DNA of 64,000 nucleotides from Crossaster papposus (lineage: Eukaryota > Echinodermata > Asteroidea > Velatida > Solasteridae), in contig JBAIAA010000604.1 in the NCBI GenBank assembly GCA_037893245.1, positions 620,001 through 684,000 of the forward strand, read 5' to 3'. Below, piece by piece: positions 44,123-57,400 of this stretch. Position numbers and translations under genes: made by a program. Position 1 is the stretch's first letter; each line of letters starts with the position of its first letter. The notes below the pieces were generated by a model. The model did no database searches. It saw only the letters and a program-made list of their open reading frames with translations, and was not told the DNA's origin.

Positions 44123-44384
44123 TAGGTGATCTTTTGAATTGTCCCGCAGGCTTTCTGTCGCAGTTATATTATTTTGTTAGGTTATGTACATTATATATAA
44201 CGTCCGTTGTAATCTCTTTCCATCCCTCTTTTATGTCCGACTGTTCTTCTAGAATTTCTCCCGTCTTGCTCGTTACTGATTGCATTCTAGTGGTTTTTGA
44301 CTTTGTGATCTTCTTGATTGCTGTGTAGACTTCTTAAAATTTAGCTGCTTGATGGGCATTTTCAACTTGGCTGCAATTCTGCCA

Positions 44385-44970
44385 TTCTCGTAACCTCGGA
44401 GTGATTTTCGACAGGGGGCTGCACATGAAGGCTAACATAGACAACATGTCGGGCGGGGTGGGCATTCATCTACAAAATCGGAAAGATTAGGAACTATCTG
44501 GACAAACCCTCAACAGAAAAATTAGTGCATGCGTTCATCACATCGAGAATTGATGGCTGCAACAGCATTATGTTCAGTGGTCTTCCAACAAAAGAGATAC
44601 AACGACTATACAACGCCTTCAAAATGCCGCTGCCAGATTGGTTTTTCGCTGTAAGAGAAATGAACACATAACCCCAATCCTACAGTCTCTTCACTAGCTA
44701 CCCGTCTCACATCGAATAATCTTCAAAACAATCGTCCTCACTTTCAAATCAGTGTTCGGGCTAGCACCGTCATATCTCCAGGAGCTCGTTCAACTATAGG
44801 CCTACTCGACACCTGCGGTCTTCATCCCTCAATCTTCTGCATCAGCCTTCCCCTCCTCCGAGGACTTGTTCGTATGGTGGTAGAGCATTCAGCGTTGTAG
44901 CTCCATCACTTTGGAACAGCTTGCCACCGATCATCAGGGAATCAACGACCATCGAGCTGTTCAAGTCTCG
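44385..44970 (+). pseudogene. LINE ORF2 C-terminal remnant
   Basis: Translating in several frames gives pieces typical of the end of CR1-like ORF2: N-L-G-V-I-F-D, I-T-S-R-I-D-G-C-N, then R-I-I-F-K-T-I-V-L-T-F-K, L-A-P-S-Y-L-Q-E-L and P-S-L-W-N-S-L-P. Frameshifts and stops break it. It is 5' truncated and cut off at about 44975 by a family A MITE. It is not the same lineage as the intact LINE at 28.7-33.4 kb, judging by sequence. Confidence 0.75.
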
Positions 44971-44975
44971 CCTTA

Positions 44976-45358
44976 AAGGTAGGATACACCATTGGTAATT
45001 GCTTGAATTATCATGAATGGATAGGGGGTGGGTTGTATTTTATAGTAAATGTCGTTTAACTGACCTGTCCGAAGTTTTAAAATCATGGATGCCGAGAAAA
45101 GAAAAAAGAAAAACAGCGTCCGTTTTCCCACCGGCGTTGGGCAGTTGTTTTTTTATGTTATTCTTGTTTTTTCGCAATCGCCGTCCGGCGTTCGTGAATT
45201 TTTTTACAGAAAATTATTTATTTTTGAACAAATATAGATTATCTAGCGCAATAATTTTGCGGGATGCATACAATCATTATTTACTTTCAAATAAGTAAGA
45301 TATTTCTTAATAATTCGGTAGTAAAATAGTCGATAATTAAATGGTGTATCCTCATCTT
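44976..45358. mobile_element. Family A MITE copy inside a LINE remnant
   Basis: AAGGTAGGATACACCATTGG at the left (after TA) and GGTGTATCCTCATCTT at the right; the right end is mutated. It abuts the LINE remnant. Confidence 0.7.
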
Positions 45359-45683
45359 TTCAAACAGTATTTTTGTAACGTTGCAACCATAGAGCTATAT
45401 AGCTCTATGGTTGCAACCTATTGAATTTTTTTTATCTATTTTTCAATTTCTAAAACTATTTTTAACTTGCCAAATAATGTCCGGCATCTACTGCGCAAGC
45501 CCAGCAAACACTATTTCACACCGGAAATGTCCGGCCCGACATGTCCTGGTCTTCCTTTTAATATCTCTATTCAGAAAGTTGTATCTCGGCTTGAGTGATG
45601 GGTGTTAAATGTGAAGGTGTATCTTTCAATGTTATTATCTATGTTGGTTACCCCAAAATACACATTCTACGTGTGGCTTAGTG

Positions 45684-45942
45684 TAGTCTTGATGCAAGAC
45701 GTTCTTGTTGAGTTAGTAAAACCATAACACCATAGGGCCTATGCACTCAACAACACTATACGCGTCGCGACTATTCCACCGATAGAGGGCGTATTCTGGA
45801 AGCCGCGAATCTGTCAAGTTGTTTTGAGCCGATATGATATGTGTGTGGTGGTTATCTGGAAGTTTCCCAACAGTGCCCTCTATTGTTAGTTGCGTGATCG
45901 CGATAGTTGCGTGATAATGAACAACGTCTCGCACCAAGACTA
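45684..45942. mobile_element. Family M element, second copy
   Basis: TAGTCTTGATGCAAGACGTT at the left and the mirror of TAGTCTTGGTGCGAGACGTT at the right. The middle holds AGAGGGCGT/GTGCCCTCTA blocks like those of the 41.4-kb element. Confidence 0.6.
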
Positions 45943-46282
45943 GGCTTAGTGTAGCTCCATGTTTATATGTTTGCAGTTTTGAGAGACACTGTACGACCAC
46001 GCCCCTCAGTCTCCCTCAAGCAAAACCTGGATCCGCCCCTAATTTTAAATGGGTCTCTTCGGGGTATTATGTACATGTAGTTGGCAATCGTGTCATGGAA
46101 AAAAACATACTATGGATTACTGGAACCATACTTTACTAAATACCAATGCATTTATTTTTCTGTGTAAACCGTGATCGGTGAATATAAACGTATAAATGTC
46201 AGGTGCATTTCTACAACTAGTACCGGTATTTATTTTATACATGTTCCTTAATTAAGACTTTGAAAAACAAAACACAAATCAA

Positions 46283-46518
46283 CCAGTTCGCGCCGGGATT
46301 ATTTTAACATCACCGAGCCTATAGGGGCGGGATTATTTTTTACGAAACTCGATCCGAAGCGTGTTCAGGCAGATAGTACCGGGAAGCACACCCACGCATT
46401 TCCGGCCTTGCTCGCTGCTGACAGACATTTCCGAACTTGAACTTGGCGTGTTTATGCGTCATCCGTTTTGAATTTGGGGGAAACTTTGCGTTTAAATACG
46501 TCATCCGGCGCGAACTGG
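46283..46518. mobile_element. Family B MITE copy
   Basis: CCAGTTCGCGCCGGGATTAT and CGTCATCCGGCGCGAACTGG, with TTAA on the right and TCAA on the left. Nearly identical to the copies at 51896 and 53919. Confidence 0.75.
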
Positions 46519-47268
46519 TTAAAAGTATTACATAAGAACTAATAAATAAACAGCATTTTCATTATACATGTATATACTGACCTGACAAAACAAAACCGTA
46601 TGCTAAAAGCTGGGTGGTTTGTTTTTTTACTGTGCTATTCCATCATTGTGCAAAGCAAATGTTCGTGTTTAGCAGCTCCGTGAAATTGGCCCAAGATATT
46701 CGGAAACATGCACAGTAGTTTATAGACAAATGGAATTGTGTCAAGGAGTATTTATGGTTTTACTGGTAAACTGTTAGATTTATTATAATTTAAAATTTGA
46801 ACTAGCAGTACACAATGAGAATACAAGTATAATGGCCATTGTATTTCATTGGCCTACAATACACGCTTTCAGGTGCATCATGTTGACCCCAACAATCAGA
46901 ATCTTCATCCAGTCAAACTCTGTCACCAGGTTGTGTTGGAATCTTTTACACTAGGTAATTAAGGCATAGGACCACCACTATAATCAGTTTGTGTGTACAG
47001 TTTGCCATAATGGTGTTGGGATTTGCCAGAATGGGTATGCATTTCTACTATTCCTAGTAGATTTCATCGAGTTAGGGTCAATGTCTTTTGGTATGGTTTG
47101 TTTATGGTGTAAATCGAGGAGTTTCTTTTGTTCCTCTCGATAATTTCCTTTGTTTGCACTAACTTTTTCTGACGGCTCTATTGGTTTTGTACACAAATCT
47201 CAATCGAGGACGTCCTCGATTCTAACCCTAACCCCAATAAGCCATTTGCGCGTGACCCCGAGTTAAAT

Positions 47269-47590
47269 TTGAATAACATCTGGTACACTGACTTGCTCAC
47301 ACAGCTTGGTACAGTTTAACTTTAAATTCTCCAGACCAAAGACGCTGTTGCTATATCACGTGATTCGGGTCAAGCCCTACGCTAGCAACCCCCAGCTCTG
47401 GAATGGTCTGGTGTCTTTTTGTCATTCTCACCTATTGTAAACAATGTATTGGTGCTGAGCGTCTCTTACGTAACTATGCAAAAGCTTGCCCCGAATCACG
47501 TGATATAGCAACAGTGTCTTTGGTCTGGAGAATTTAAAGTTAAACTGTGCCAAGCTGTGTGAACAAGTCAGTGTACCAGATATTATTCAA
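47269..47590. mobile_element. Fold-back element with ~105-bp near-perfect arms
   Basis: Left arm 47269-47374 and right arm 47485-47590 are reverse complements at about 94 percent by eye, including AACTTTAAATTCTCCAGACC and ATATCACGTGATTCG. The loop of about 110 bp is unique. No coding potential. Confidence 0.8.
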
Positions 47591-49645
47591 TTTTAACACG
47601 CAATGGTCAATTCACCTTCGTGTCGCCGGGCATGTGTCCTCCATTTACATGTACACCATAAACAAACGCACCCATACATGTACATATGTACAAACATATA
47701 CAGTGTGTCAAAAAAACAACCATGCAAAATATAATGGAATGCTAAACATAGAATATTACATCGAATATTACATGTACATAGAATATTACAAGTCATGCCC
47801 TGTTGAATCTCGTATTAATTCACCAATGATGTCCACAACTACATGTACATACCACAAATACAACAAACACAAACATGCTACATTCTAATTCGTTTCTCAT
47901 ATACAAAACAGTACAAATATAAAGATACTTATCTTACAGTTCTACGGTATGTTCTTTTAAATCAATACCAAATATATACAAAAAACAATAAATAAAGTCT
48001 AAAATAAAGTTTTTTGTGAATACCGGAATGCTTAACTTGGAAAGTTACTGGTAGAGAATAAACGTCGCTCATTTGGCATAGAAAGTGTTAAGGAATGAAG
48101 TAAAGTGCACTACACTTTGTTCTCTCTTATATATTAACGGCATGCATAAACATGTAACTTACTTTTCATTTAAATGTGTACATAAACTACATACATGTAC
48201 ATGTACATGTAAGTATACCTTTACGTTAAAACTTACAGTAACAACATTCAACACTACGTACATTTGTACGTGTATATGTATGTAGTCCATTACAATTGGC
48301 TTTGTGAGTAGAGCAACCGGGCACAAGAAAAGGCCCAAGACAGTCAACAATTAGTCAGTAATTCAGGTAATTCGGGTACCCGAGTACCAGAAACCCATCC
48401 TCAAAATTCAAATCTCAGAAGTTGCTGTTCAGGTTGTTTATAAAGGTTCACACGATAATAATACCACACCAGTGAGTCAATACAGCAAGATACAGTGAGC
48501 TTTGTAGCTTTGAGGTACAAACTGCAACTTTCACGAATCACAAGCGTCATAAACGTGAAATATATTTTGTTTTCCCGTTTAGCCTGGTTTTCATTTTAAA
48601 AACCTTTCTCTTTCACTATTTTAGTAGTTGATTACATGTACCGGTAAGTAATTTGTAAAGTTTGTACATGTAGTAGGTATTTGATTCCATAATCTGGAAC
48701 CGGTTCCTGACATCAACGGTCGGGTACTCGGTTCAGATGCACAGCCACAAATGTCAAGTCATGGCAGGTTATAGGATTTAATATAAACACAGTGGCAATG
48801 CACGTTTGTACAAACTATCTACTCATGCATGTACAGTAAACAACAAATACCTGGTACACTGTTACATGCAAATGATCTAGTGAATACGTCATGCTAAAAT
48901 TGAATTGTATGCTAAACACAGGCAACTTTATACAACACAGGTCCTGTCATCTGATCGGTTGATACACGTACATGTATGTATACATGTACTGTTATTGAAT
49001 TATTCCTCCTAACCAACAACCCGGCCGCATGGCAAATGTGGAAGTTCTATTCAGCAGGAAATAGAAGTTCCATTGCCAGGCATGCAACTTGGAATTAACA
49101 CACAAACAACAAGGAAATTCCAGACTTTGTACAGTGATTTTTCAATTTTCGATGGCATTATAAAAAAAAGAGGGAAACGGCATGCCCACATTGCACGGTC
49201 ACACTTTTTCCCTGACAAATCAGATGACGAGGATTTATTCAGGTTATAAAACATAAATTAAATAGGTGTTTCACATTCATGCATTTTTGAATAATTTCAT
49301 GAGGTACGTCCCATGTAAAATAGAACACTCAATCTGTCGCCACACGGAATTATTCTTATCATGGTGGTAGGAAATATGTTTTTACAATGATGTACCAATA
49401 TAATACATGTACATGTACCATTGCACTCACAGACGTTTGTTGTTACTTAATAACGAATATACATAGCCGGGTTCCCATTGGCCTGTAGAATGATAAAATT
49501 AAATCTAATGGGGATGCACGGTACACTAACGTGCCTGTCAACTTGCCACGACCAGGCCGAATGTTATCGCAGAAGGTTTCCGCTTAGCCACGTTCAGTTA
49601 TCTACGAATTCGAAATACCCTTATAAGATTCTTACATGTATAATA

Positions 49646-49746
49646 ATCTTATAAGAAACTTATGAGAAACTTATGAGAATCTTATGAGAATCTTATGAGA
49701 ATCTTATGAGAATCTTATGAGAATCTTATGAGAATCTTATAAGAAT
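49646..49746. repeat. Minisatellite, 11-bp unit
   Basis: About eight direct copies of TTATGAGAATC with TTATGAGAAAC and TTATAAGAA variants at the edges. Confidence 0.85.
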
Positions 49747-49789
49747 TGTACTTAAATAAAATAGGACCCAATGATAATATTTTTTTTTA

Positions 49790-50904
49790 AAGGAGGTGAG
49801 AACCAAAACTTTTAATTTGGCACAAACAGAGTTTACATTATGTTTGTACCAGTGTTAAAATTAGAAGAGAACAAATTAAATGACCACAAGGTCCCTGACT
49901 AAGACTAATGTGATTTGGGAATTGTAGTATTTTGCTTTCTATGGACCATTTACTACAAATACTACAAATCCCATTTTGACCCACCATTTATTTACCACAC
50001 TTATGAATGCCACTTTAAAATTGATGCACTTGCTGTATAGGGTACAGCAGTTGCTATTATACAAATATAGTGTTATGTAACATTTCTGAAATTATTTGTG
50101 GAGAATAAGGGGGTCTAAATTCCAATTAGGTACTTGTCAAAGAATTAAAGCGGTGTTTTTGACAAGATGTGATGCAGGTACAGTAATTTTGACGCTTTTT
50201 AAAAAAGAGAACAGGCAGAGTTTACCCAATAAATCAACTTTGAGAGTCATATAATTTTTTAAAAATATTTATGAGCAAATTAAATTGTCAAAGTAAAAGT
50301 GTCAAAAAAGGAGGTGACCCGCCCCTTTTGGAAGGGCCGTCAATACCAATCCGCTTGGAATTTGGCTCTTATTTTTTTTTGTCTGAGTTTGAAGAATGAA
50401 GCTATGTTTTCATTTTTTGTCCTCAGCCAAATCTGAGAGGGTCAGCAGTGGGAACTCTTAGGTGACTTGATACAGAATGGCCCAAGTGTGTTTAACCAAC
50501 AGTTCGGTCGGATGACGTGTATAGTATGAAAAAATTTCAGAATTCCAAACAGATGACAATTGCATTACAAGCAATGCCTGAAAAACATGTATCTGTCAGC
50601 GACCAGCTCGCAGGGAGCGAAGCCAGGAATATCAGGGTGTGCTTTCCACGAATGCTGGCCTGAACCCGTCTCTGGTCGAGGTTCTTGAGAGAAAAAAACA
50701 GCACCTGTGCCCAGTCAATGTCAAAATAATCCTGGCGCGAACTGGTTAATGGTGGGTCAAACAGTAGAGAACAAAAAACTGACAATCCTGTTTTTCTGAG
50801 CCGCTGGGATGACCCTGTGGTCAATTAAAACAAAATCTTCAAATGTTAACAGTATTAACGTATGTAAACTCGATTTGTGCCAAAAGTTTGGTTCTCACCT
50901 CCTT
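49790..50904. mobile_element. 1.1-kb element with AAGGAGGTGAGAACC ends, nested B copy
   Basis: AAGGAGGTGAGAACCAAAAC at the left is mirrored by TTTGGTTCTCACCTCCTT at the right, and TTTGGCACAAA / TTTGTGCCAAA extends the match. An internal AAAGGAGGTGACCC lies at about 50309. A family B MITE (50496-50745) is inserted within it. Confidence 0.65.
50496..50745. mobile_element. Family B MITE, diverged, nested
   Basis: CCAACAGTTCGGTCGGATGA at the left and CCTGGCGCGAACTGG|TTAA at the right. Internal CCTGAACCCG and AGCGAAGCCAGGAA blocks match B copies in reverse orientation. Confidence 0.65.
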
Positions 50905-50906
50905 CA

Positions 50907-50931
50907 TTTTTTTTTTTTTTTTTTTTTTTTT
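50907..50931. repeat. 25-base poly-T tract
   Basis: A poly-T run (poly-A on the minus strand) about 180 bp past the stop of the LRP11-like gene. It directly abuts the right end of the 49790-50904 element. Confidence 0.8.
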
Positions 50932-51108
50932 AATTATAATTTTGCCTATTAGAAATGCGTACTCTGTATTTTCTTCTCCATCTACACTGAAGTTGTGCAG
51001 AATTGAGCTCCACATAGGAAGCACATATGCAAAAGACTGGACTGTGCATATTTGTGCTGTCAAACCATAGGAGGGTTTAAAGAAAAATCCCTGTCCATGA
51101 CATGTAAT

Positions 51109-51464
51109 CTACAAGTACATGCCATTGATGAGGTAATCCGCATCGTGGGCATGGGTCTTGAGTCGTCCGTAGCGCAATCTCTGGTTCATGTACCTCAGTC
51201 TGCAGCTCAGCATCATGAGCACGAGCAGGGTGATGATCAGGCCCACGGCTAAAGGCAGGATGGCGCTAGTGGCCGGGTGGCTGCCAAACGGTTCTACCTC
51301 GTGCTCCTTGCCGTGATCAGGCTGGGCGTTGTCGCCATCAGTCTTGGGGGTGATGTCCGGTTGGGACTGGTCCTCGTCCTGGTGGTAGATGGCTGAAGCA
51401 GGCACAGTGGGTTGGTGGGGCTGGATGGCCGACACTGAGGGGGTGGTCGGAGAATCAACAGGTC
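51109..51464 (-). CDS. LRP11: LRP11-like gene: last exon, transmembrane helix and tail
   Basis: 118 residues and a TAG stop. The acceptor is TCCAAACAG|GA, phase 1. A Pro/Ser/Thr-rich juxtamembrane part is followed by one helix ([18 protein letters not shown]), the stop-transfer C-R-L-R-Y and the tail ending D-Y-L-I-N-G-M-Y-L. The D-Y-L/G-M-Y-L end suggests a conserved sorting or binding signal. Confidence 0.92.
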
Positions 51465-54400
51465 CTGTTTGGAGAGATACAAACCATGTTGTTTCATGAA
51501 TAATGGATTCTACATGTAGATGTTATGTGGGTGGTACAAGTGGAGGTGATTCCTGGCCACTTTCCCATGATGCAAGTTTGGATGATGAAGGGCCACAACA
51601 ACTGCAATGAATGCAGTTGTACAACTGGATGGCGCAAAGCAGTCAATCACAATTGCACTCACAGATACTTTTAATACATATAAAGTACCGGTACATTGCT
51701 CAAGGGTACACGTACACTGTATCATTACCCGTAATTCCACCTGTACGATATTCTGTCGATTGCGATGATCTACGGAGTTATAACTTGGTTGCCACTGTAA
51801 TGTGGAGCCGGATGAAAATTACCCCTTTTTTTTTCCCAAAAGGTTTGTTTTTCTAAGAAGTTTTAGCCCATCCCGTGAATTAGAAGTGGCTTTAACCAGT
51901 TCGCGCCGGGATCATTTTAACATCGCCGAGCCCACGGGCGGGATTATTTTTAACGAAACTCAATCTGAAGCGGGTTCAGGCTGATAGTGCCGGGAAACAC
52001 ACCCACGCATTTCCGGCCTTGCTCGCTGCTGACATACATTTTCGAACTTGAACTTGGCGTGTTTATGCGTCATCCGTTTTGAATTTGGGGAAATTTGTGC
52101 GTTTATATACGTCATCCGGCGCGAACTGGTTAAACAGAACTATTCTATAAATTATTGTACAGACTTGAGTAAATGTTTTGTATTCCTGTAAATATCCTTT
52201 ATGTACATGTACGTCTGTAAATATTGTGTTTGTATTCTTGTGTAAATGTTGTTGTATTTCTATGTATTATTGTTAGTTGTCATCAACAGTACGGTTTTGT
52301 TGATAACTTTTGATATTTGTTTGCACCAATTTTATTTATTTTAGAGGCCGCCTGGATTTTTTTATTTTTCTTCAAGGTAATAAAATATGAAATATCAACC
52401 AATTTATGATAAAGAAAGTCTGGAACTTCTAACTTCACACTTTGTCGATCATTATTTACCGCTTTTAAGAAAACCTATTTGACCGTCGCAATATCAAAAG
52501 CGATGGTGCACTGGTTCCCGGCGCACGGTATAAGAAAGTGAAGGTAAACCGTCTTTAAAGTACATATACATATGTACATGTAGCGTAACGGGTCAAATTT
52601 GACATTGTAAAATGACGAGCAAATATCGAGATTTCTGCTAGTTAATTCACACAACGTGATCTGTCCTTTTCTGTTTACCGCAGAATTGTACCGGTGTGGT
52701 TAGCGGATTGACTGTTGCTGTTTGTTTCTTCCTCCATGGTGTTACACACCTCGGATTGCTGCACAGTTCCAGGATATGGTACATGTATGTGTGCTGGGAA
52801 CATTGCAACGCTAATGAAAGCAGGTCTTAGGTCCAAGAAGGGCAATAAACCCTGTTCATGGTACATGTACATGTATGTACATATAGTCGACTCTTGTTAA
52901 AACCAGTTCGCGCAAGGATTATTTTAACAAAACTCGATCCAAGGCGGGTTCAGGCCAATGGTACCGGGAAGCCCACCCACGCATTTCCGGCCTTGCTCGC
53001 TGCTGACAGACATTTCCGGCCTTGCTCGTGACGTGTTTATGCATCATCCGCTTTGAATCTGGGGAAAGCTTTGCATGTACATGTATATGTCCTCTAGGGC
53101 AAACTGGTTAATACAAACTCAACCCAACCTATAGCAAAAGTGTTCAAATGTGATGTATCATAATTGTGTATCAAGAGGAGGGCTGGTCCCATTCACTGTA
53201 CACAAAACTGCAGAGCTGGGACCGAGGCTTTACACAGACCGGTATGCTTATTAACAAAATGAAATTGTTTGTATTCAACGAGAATCAACTACATGTACTA
53301 GACATGACCTACGGTACATGTTAAGAGTTGGTGTACTACAGGTCTCTGACCCGATCCTGAAAGCACAATATACGCTAATGTATGATACAGTTTTGTATGG
53401 TATTACTGTTCATGTCAGAAGAAGTTCAACGAACTCATTATAAACCATACCAGGCCTGGGCATGCAGTGCAGAGACACGTATCTTAGCACCACAATGCAC
53501 ATTGTATGCATTTTCACATGATTACACTTGCCACGATCTGGCCTTTAACAATTAATGATCATTGGAATGATCAAAACAATCCTAATTTGAACAAATTGCA
53601 GGATATATTTGTCATGACGGCATGAAGTTTGTATTTGTATTTGAATCTGAATCTGAATCGGACGTCTAGGGTATTGTCCTAGGGAACGACCTTAGCCCAG
53701 GGTCTATTGTGAATATTGTAGGTGTACTGACAGTAAAAAAGTTTTTTAAACTGGCGTTCAGCCGTTAAAAAGCTGGTAAAGGTATATACATGTGTATACT
53801 TGTACATTTCACACCTATCCAAAAAGTAACTGAAAATATGTACTGTTGAAAAGCTTACTTCTTGTAACTTACATACATGTAGACCGTATTAATTATTCCA
53901 AGCTCACTGTCATTTTAACCAGTTCGCGCCGGGATTATTTTTACATCGCCGAGCCGACGGGCGGGATTATTTTTAACGAAACTCGATCCGAAGCGTGTTC
54001 AGGCCGATAGTGCTGGGTAGCACACCCACGCATTTCCGGCCTTGCGCGCTGCTGACATACATTTCCGAACTTGAACTTGGCGTATTTATTCGTCATCCGT
54101 TTTGAATTTGGGGAAATTTTTGCGTTTATATACGTCATCCGGCGCGAACTGGTTAAAGGAAAATAACAAAAGAATGTTATTTCCAAAAATGCGTCTCAGG
54201 GACGTACGTTTGGAAGTGGTGCGCACACGTGGGCGCTTTTATTGGTCTGTTCGTGCAGTGCGTGGCGAGCGAGTAGACAAAATTGGCTGGATGAGAATTG
54301 AAATCAACATCTTAGAATATTGTTTTCTCGGAATATGCAACATTCACAAAGCTAAAAACAGGTTGTTTGTTAACCAGTTCGCACCGGATGACGTATATAA

Positions 54401-57400
54401 ACGCAAACATTTCCCCAAATTCAAAACGGATGACGCATAAACACGCCAAGTTCAAGTTAGGAAATGTATGTCAGCAGCGAGCAAGGCCGGAAATGCGTGG
54501 GTGTGCTTCCCGGCACTATCAGCCTGAACCCGCTTCGGATCGAGTTTCGTTGAAAATAATCCCGCCCGTGGGCTCGGCGATGTTAAAATAATCCCGGCGC
54601 GAACTGGTCAAGCACCATTGTTTATGTTTTGAGCAATTTTGCTGAAAAAGAATGTTGCAACCCTTACATGTTTTTCTTTCCTTTATATATCATCTCAGTG
54701 AACGTCAATCGGTGCAAAAATGTTAAAAAGACATGAATCTGGGACTGACAAGCTTTGCCAATTTTGTTAGGACATACTGTACACACGTACCGGTACTTCA
54801 ACAAATATTTGTCTCTCCATAGACTCATACATCTATGTACACAACCGCTAAAGTAGCGCTAGGATACTGCACATTCTTTCCTGTTGCTGCTTCAAACGAT
54901 GAAAATGCACCACCGGCAAATGGTTTGTCACTTTAAAAAGTGCAGCACTAAGCTCGAAACACAAAACTTACTGAGGTACATGTAGGCCTATACAATGTAC
55001 ACGTGTATACGTGTACATATGATGATTTATTGTGCCGAGTCATTTTTGATAAGCATATGTTTACGAATCCACCTTGCAAATCTATTAAATTTGTTTTGTA
55101 TTGGGTGCCACACCCGAAATACTACAAACATGACCTTTCCCTGCAATGTTTTGCAGTTCATTTACCTTTAGATTCAGTCGCTACAGGTTCTTCCTTTTCT
55201 TCCTGGCCCCCACCAGGTCCGCTGTCTGTGTCTTCGTTGCTATTGCCTCCATAGTCCCCAAAGCCACCTGATTTGCTGTCTCCCCCTGTGTCTTTGTGTC
55301 CGTCTCCCCCACCCTTGGTGTCATCGGGATTGTAGCCTACTGTGTCGTCACCTCTGTCGTTGTCATTGTAGCCGTCCTGGATTCCTGGAAGGTAGGTGTC
55401 ATCACCACGATGGTTGTATTCATTCCAGTGATTCCAACTGCCTGTGGTTTAAATCAGAGAGCATCAAAAAGGGTATACAAAAAAATATTTAAAAAACAGG
55501 GACAGCCTATTTTCCGTACCCTCTGACCAGGAACATTAGTTTGGATGAAAATGATACCAAAATCACCTGATTCGGTCTAGTAGTTTTTGTACCTTTTTCT
55601 GGAAAAATGTCGGTGATAACTTTAATAATACATAGGACTTTTCTTTGCTGTCACACTTCTATTGATCACCTGTCCAACTGACCCCTGACTTTAATTTGTG
55701 CCAGAAAAAGGCCACTAGTATTGAGAATGAAAACTACTGTACCGAATCAGCAGATCTTTGTGTAATTGTTCATCTAGAAAGAAAACAAAAAGAAATGGCC
55801 TATTTTCAGTACCCTCCAAGAAGTTTGCATTATAGACAGGGGGTCTATGCAAACTAGTTTTTCTTGAAGGGTACTGAAAATAGGCCATTTTTGTTTGTTT
55901 TTTTAACCACCCTGAATTAGACATTCCGGTACTATTTTTCTTTACCAAATTTGTCGTGGTTATGTGACTCAAGAGGGGTGTGCATTTATGGAAAGTACGG
56001 AAACCTGGTACCCGATTGAAACAAATGTAGGTACCCAATTGATTTTTTTTAATTTTTTTTTTTTTTGGGGGGGGGGGTTTATTAACTTGTGGTAAATCTA
56101 ATTTTACACCCAAATACATCTGTAAATTATCTATCTATTACACATTATTCCCTATTGGACCATACAATGTAATTTGACTCACATATAACTATTCATGCTT
56201 CTTTCACAAAACTTTTAAAATTCATCTTTAGGCAAAATACATGTACACTTAACATGTACTACCGGTACGAGTGGAGACCAGTAGTTAATTCTTGCACATG
56301 TTTGCAATGTACTTTGCCAAAGAATAACAAAGATCAATGACATTTTTTGTTTTGTTTTTTTAGTAACATACATGTATTTGTCTATAATATGTTAGGGTCA
56401 TTAGTTGTTAATATAGCTTTGCATAAATTGTTTAAAACTTTAGTAAATGTTTTGGAGTCACCAATTCGTTGGCGAAATTTCTGTGACATAAAAAACTAAA
56501 TTACAAACAAATACAGTTATTCTCTAATAATATTTAAAATATCATTTATTTCCTAAGCAAAGTATCAACAAGTACATGTAACTATTTTGGAAGTCTAATA
56601 AGAAGAATTGGTAAAAAATTTTAAAAAAATAAATCATGATCATGAAGATTCGCGCACCACTCCGTAACATTTTGTGTCAGCACTATTTCAGCACATGTTC
56701 AATGTGAAACGTCTTTACAAATAATTACTACGTTCAAACATAACCAAAAAAGTTGCAAAAAGCAACAGAAAAGGGTAGAATGTTATTATTTACCGGGATC
56801 GAAAAATATCCCACCATATTCCAAAAATTCTTGAGTATTTGGAGTCATCTAATTTTTGTTACGGAGTGGTGTTTTGATGCGCTAAAGAAAACACAAATGT
56901 ATGACTTTTTTATGAATGAGTATCACATGATGTTGCCTCAACAATTTGGTGTCACTGTTACAGGTGGAATTTGTGTCCCAGGTGCTGGTATACATTTTGT
57001 TCTTACTCTAAAACGAATCCTGTTACAGGAAAATGGTTTTGTTTTTGACAAAATGTAAACCCTAGACTACGAAACCAGGTTAAGCTGAATTTCATATAAT
57101 TATTTTAAAATTTGACCCCTAATGTCACACTATGGCCTCCACATTTTGTAAACACCCACGTACATGTACTGTACGATCATGGAGATTCCTTTATGATTAT
57201 GAAACATGTAGTTATCATGGTACGATGCAGAATACCAATAATGCATACCGTACATTGGGTATGTGGGTGTGAATACAATGTACGTGTACATACAATGTAC
57301 ACATGTACAAATGTATATACAAAATGTACGTACATGTACACATACACATGATAGTATGCAAACTATTTTTCTTCAACTCTTAAAGGTAGGATACACCATT

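Larger units (their letters stand above)
38812..51108. other. Intergenic region between the two genes
   Basis: No conserved protein-coding exon was found. It contains half a family D element (about 39320-39575), several fold-back elements, a LINE remnant, two roughly 1.1-kb inverted-repeat elements, family A and B MITEs and minisatellites, each listed separately. The part just upstream of 38811 should hold the promoter of the actin-like gene, but no motif decides its position. Confidence 0.55.
51465..55165. other. LRP11-like gene intron before the last exon
   Basis: It contains four family B copies (51896-52129, 52903-53107, 53919-54152, 54374-54607) and many ACATGTAC runs. No extra exon recognised. 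Confidence 0.55.

Noticed and set aside
49646..49746. CRISPR-like array
   Set aside because: Direct 11-bp units without unique spacers, so a minisatellite; the genome is also eukaryotic.
54102..54591. Two open frames of 112 and 74 residues
   Set aside because: They are read through the inverted pair of family B MITEs.
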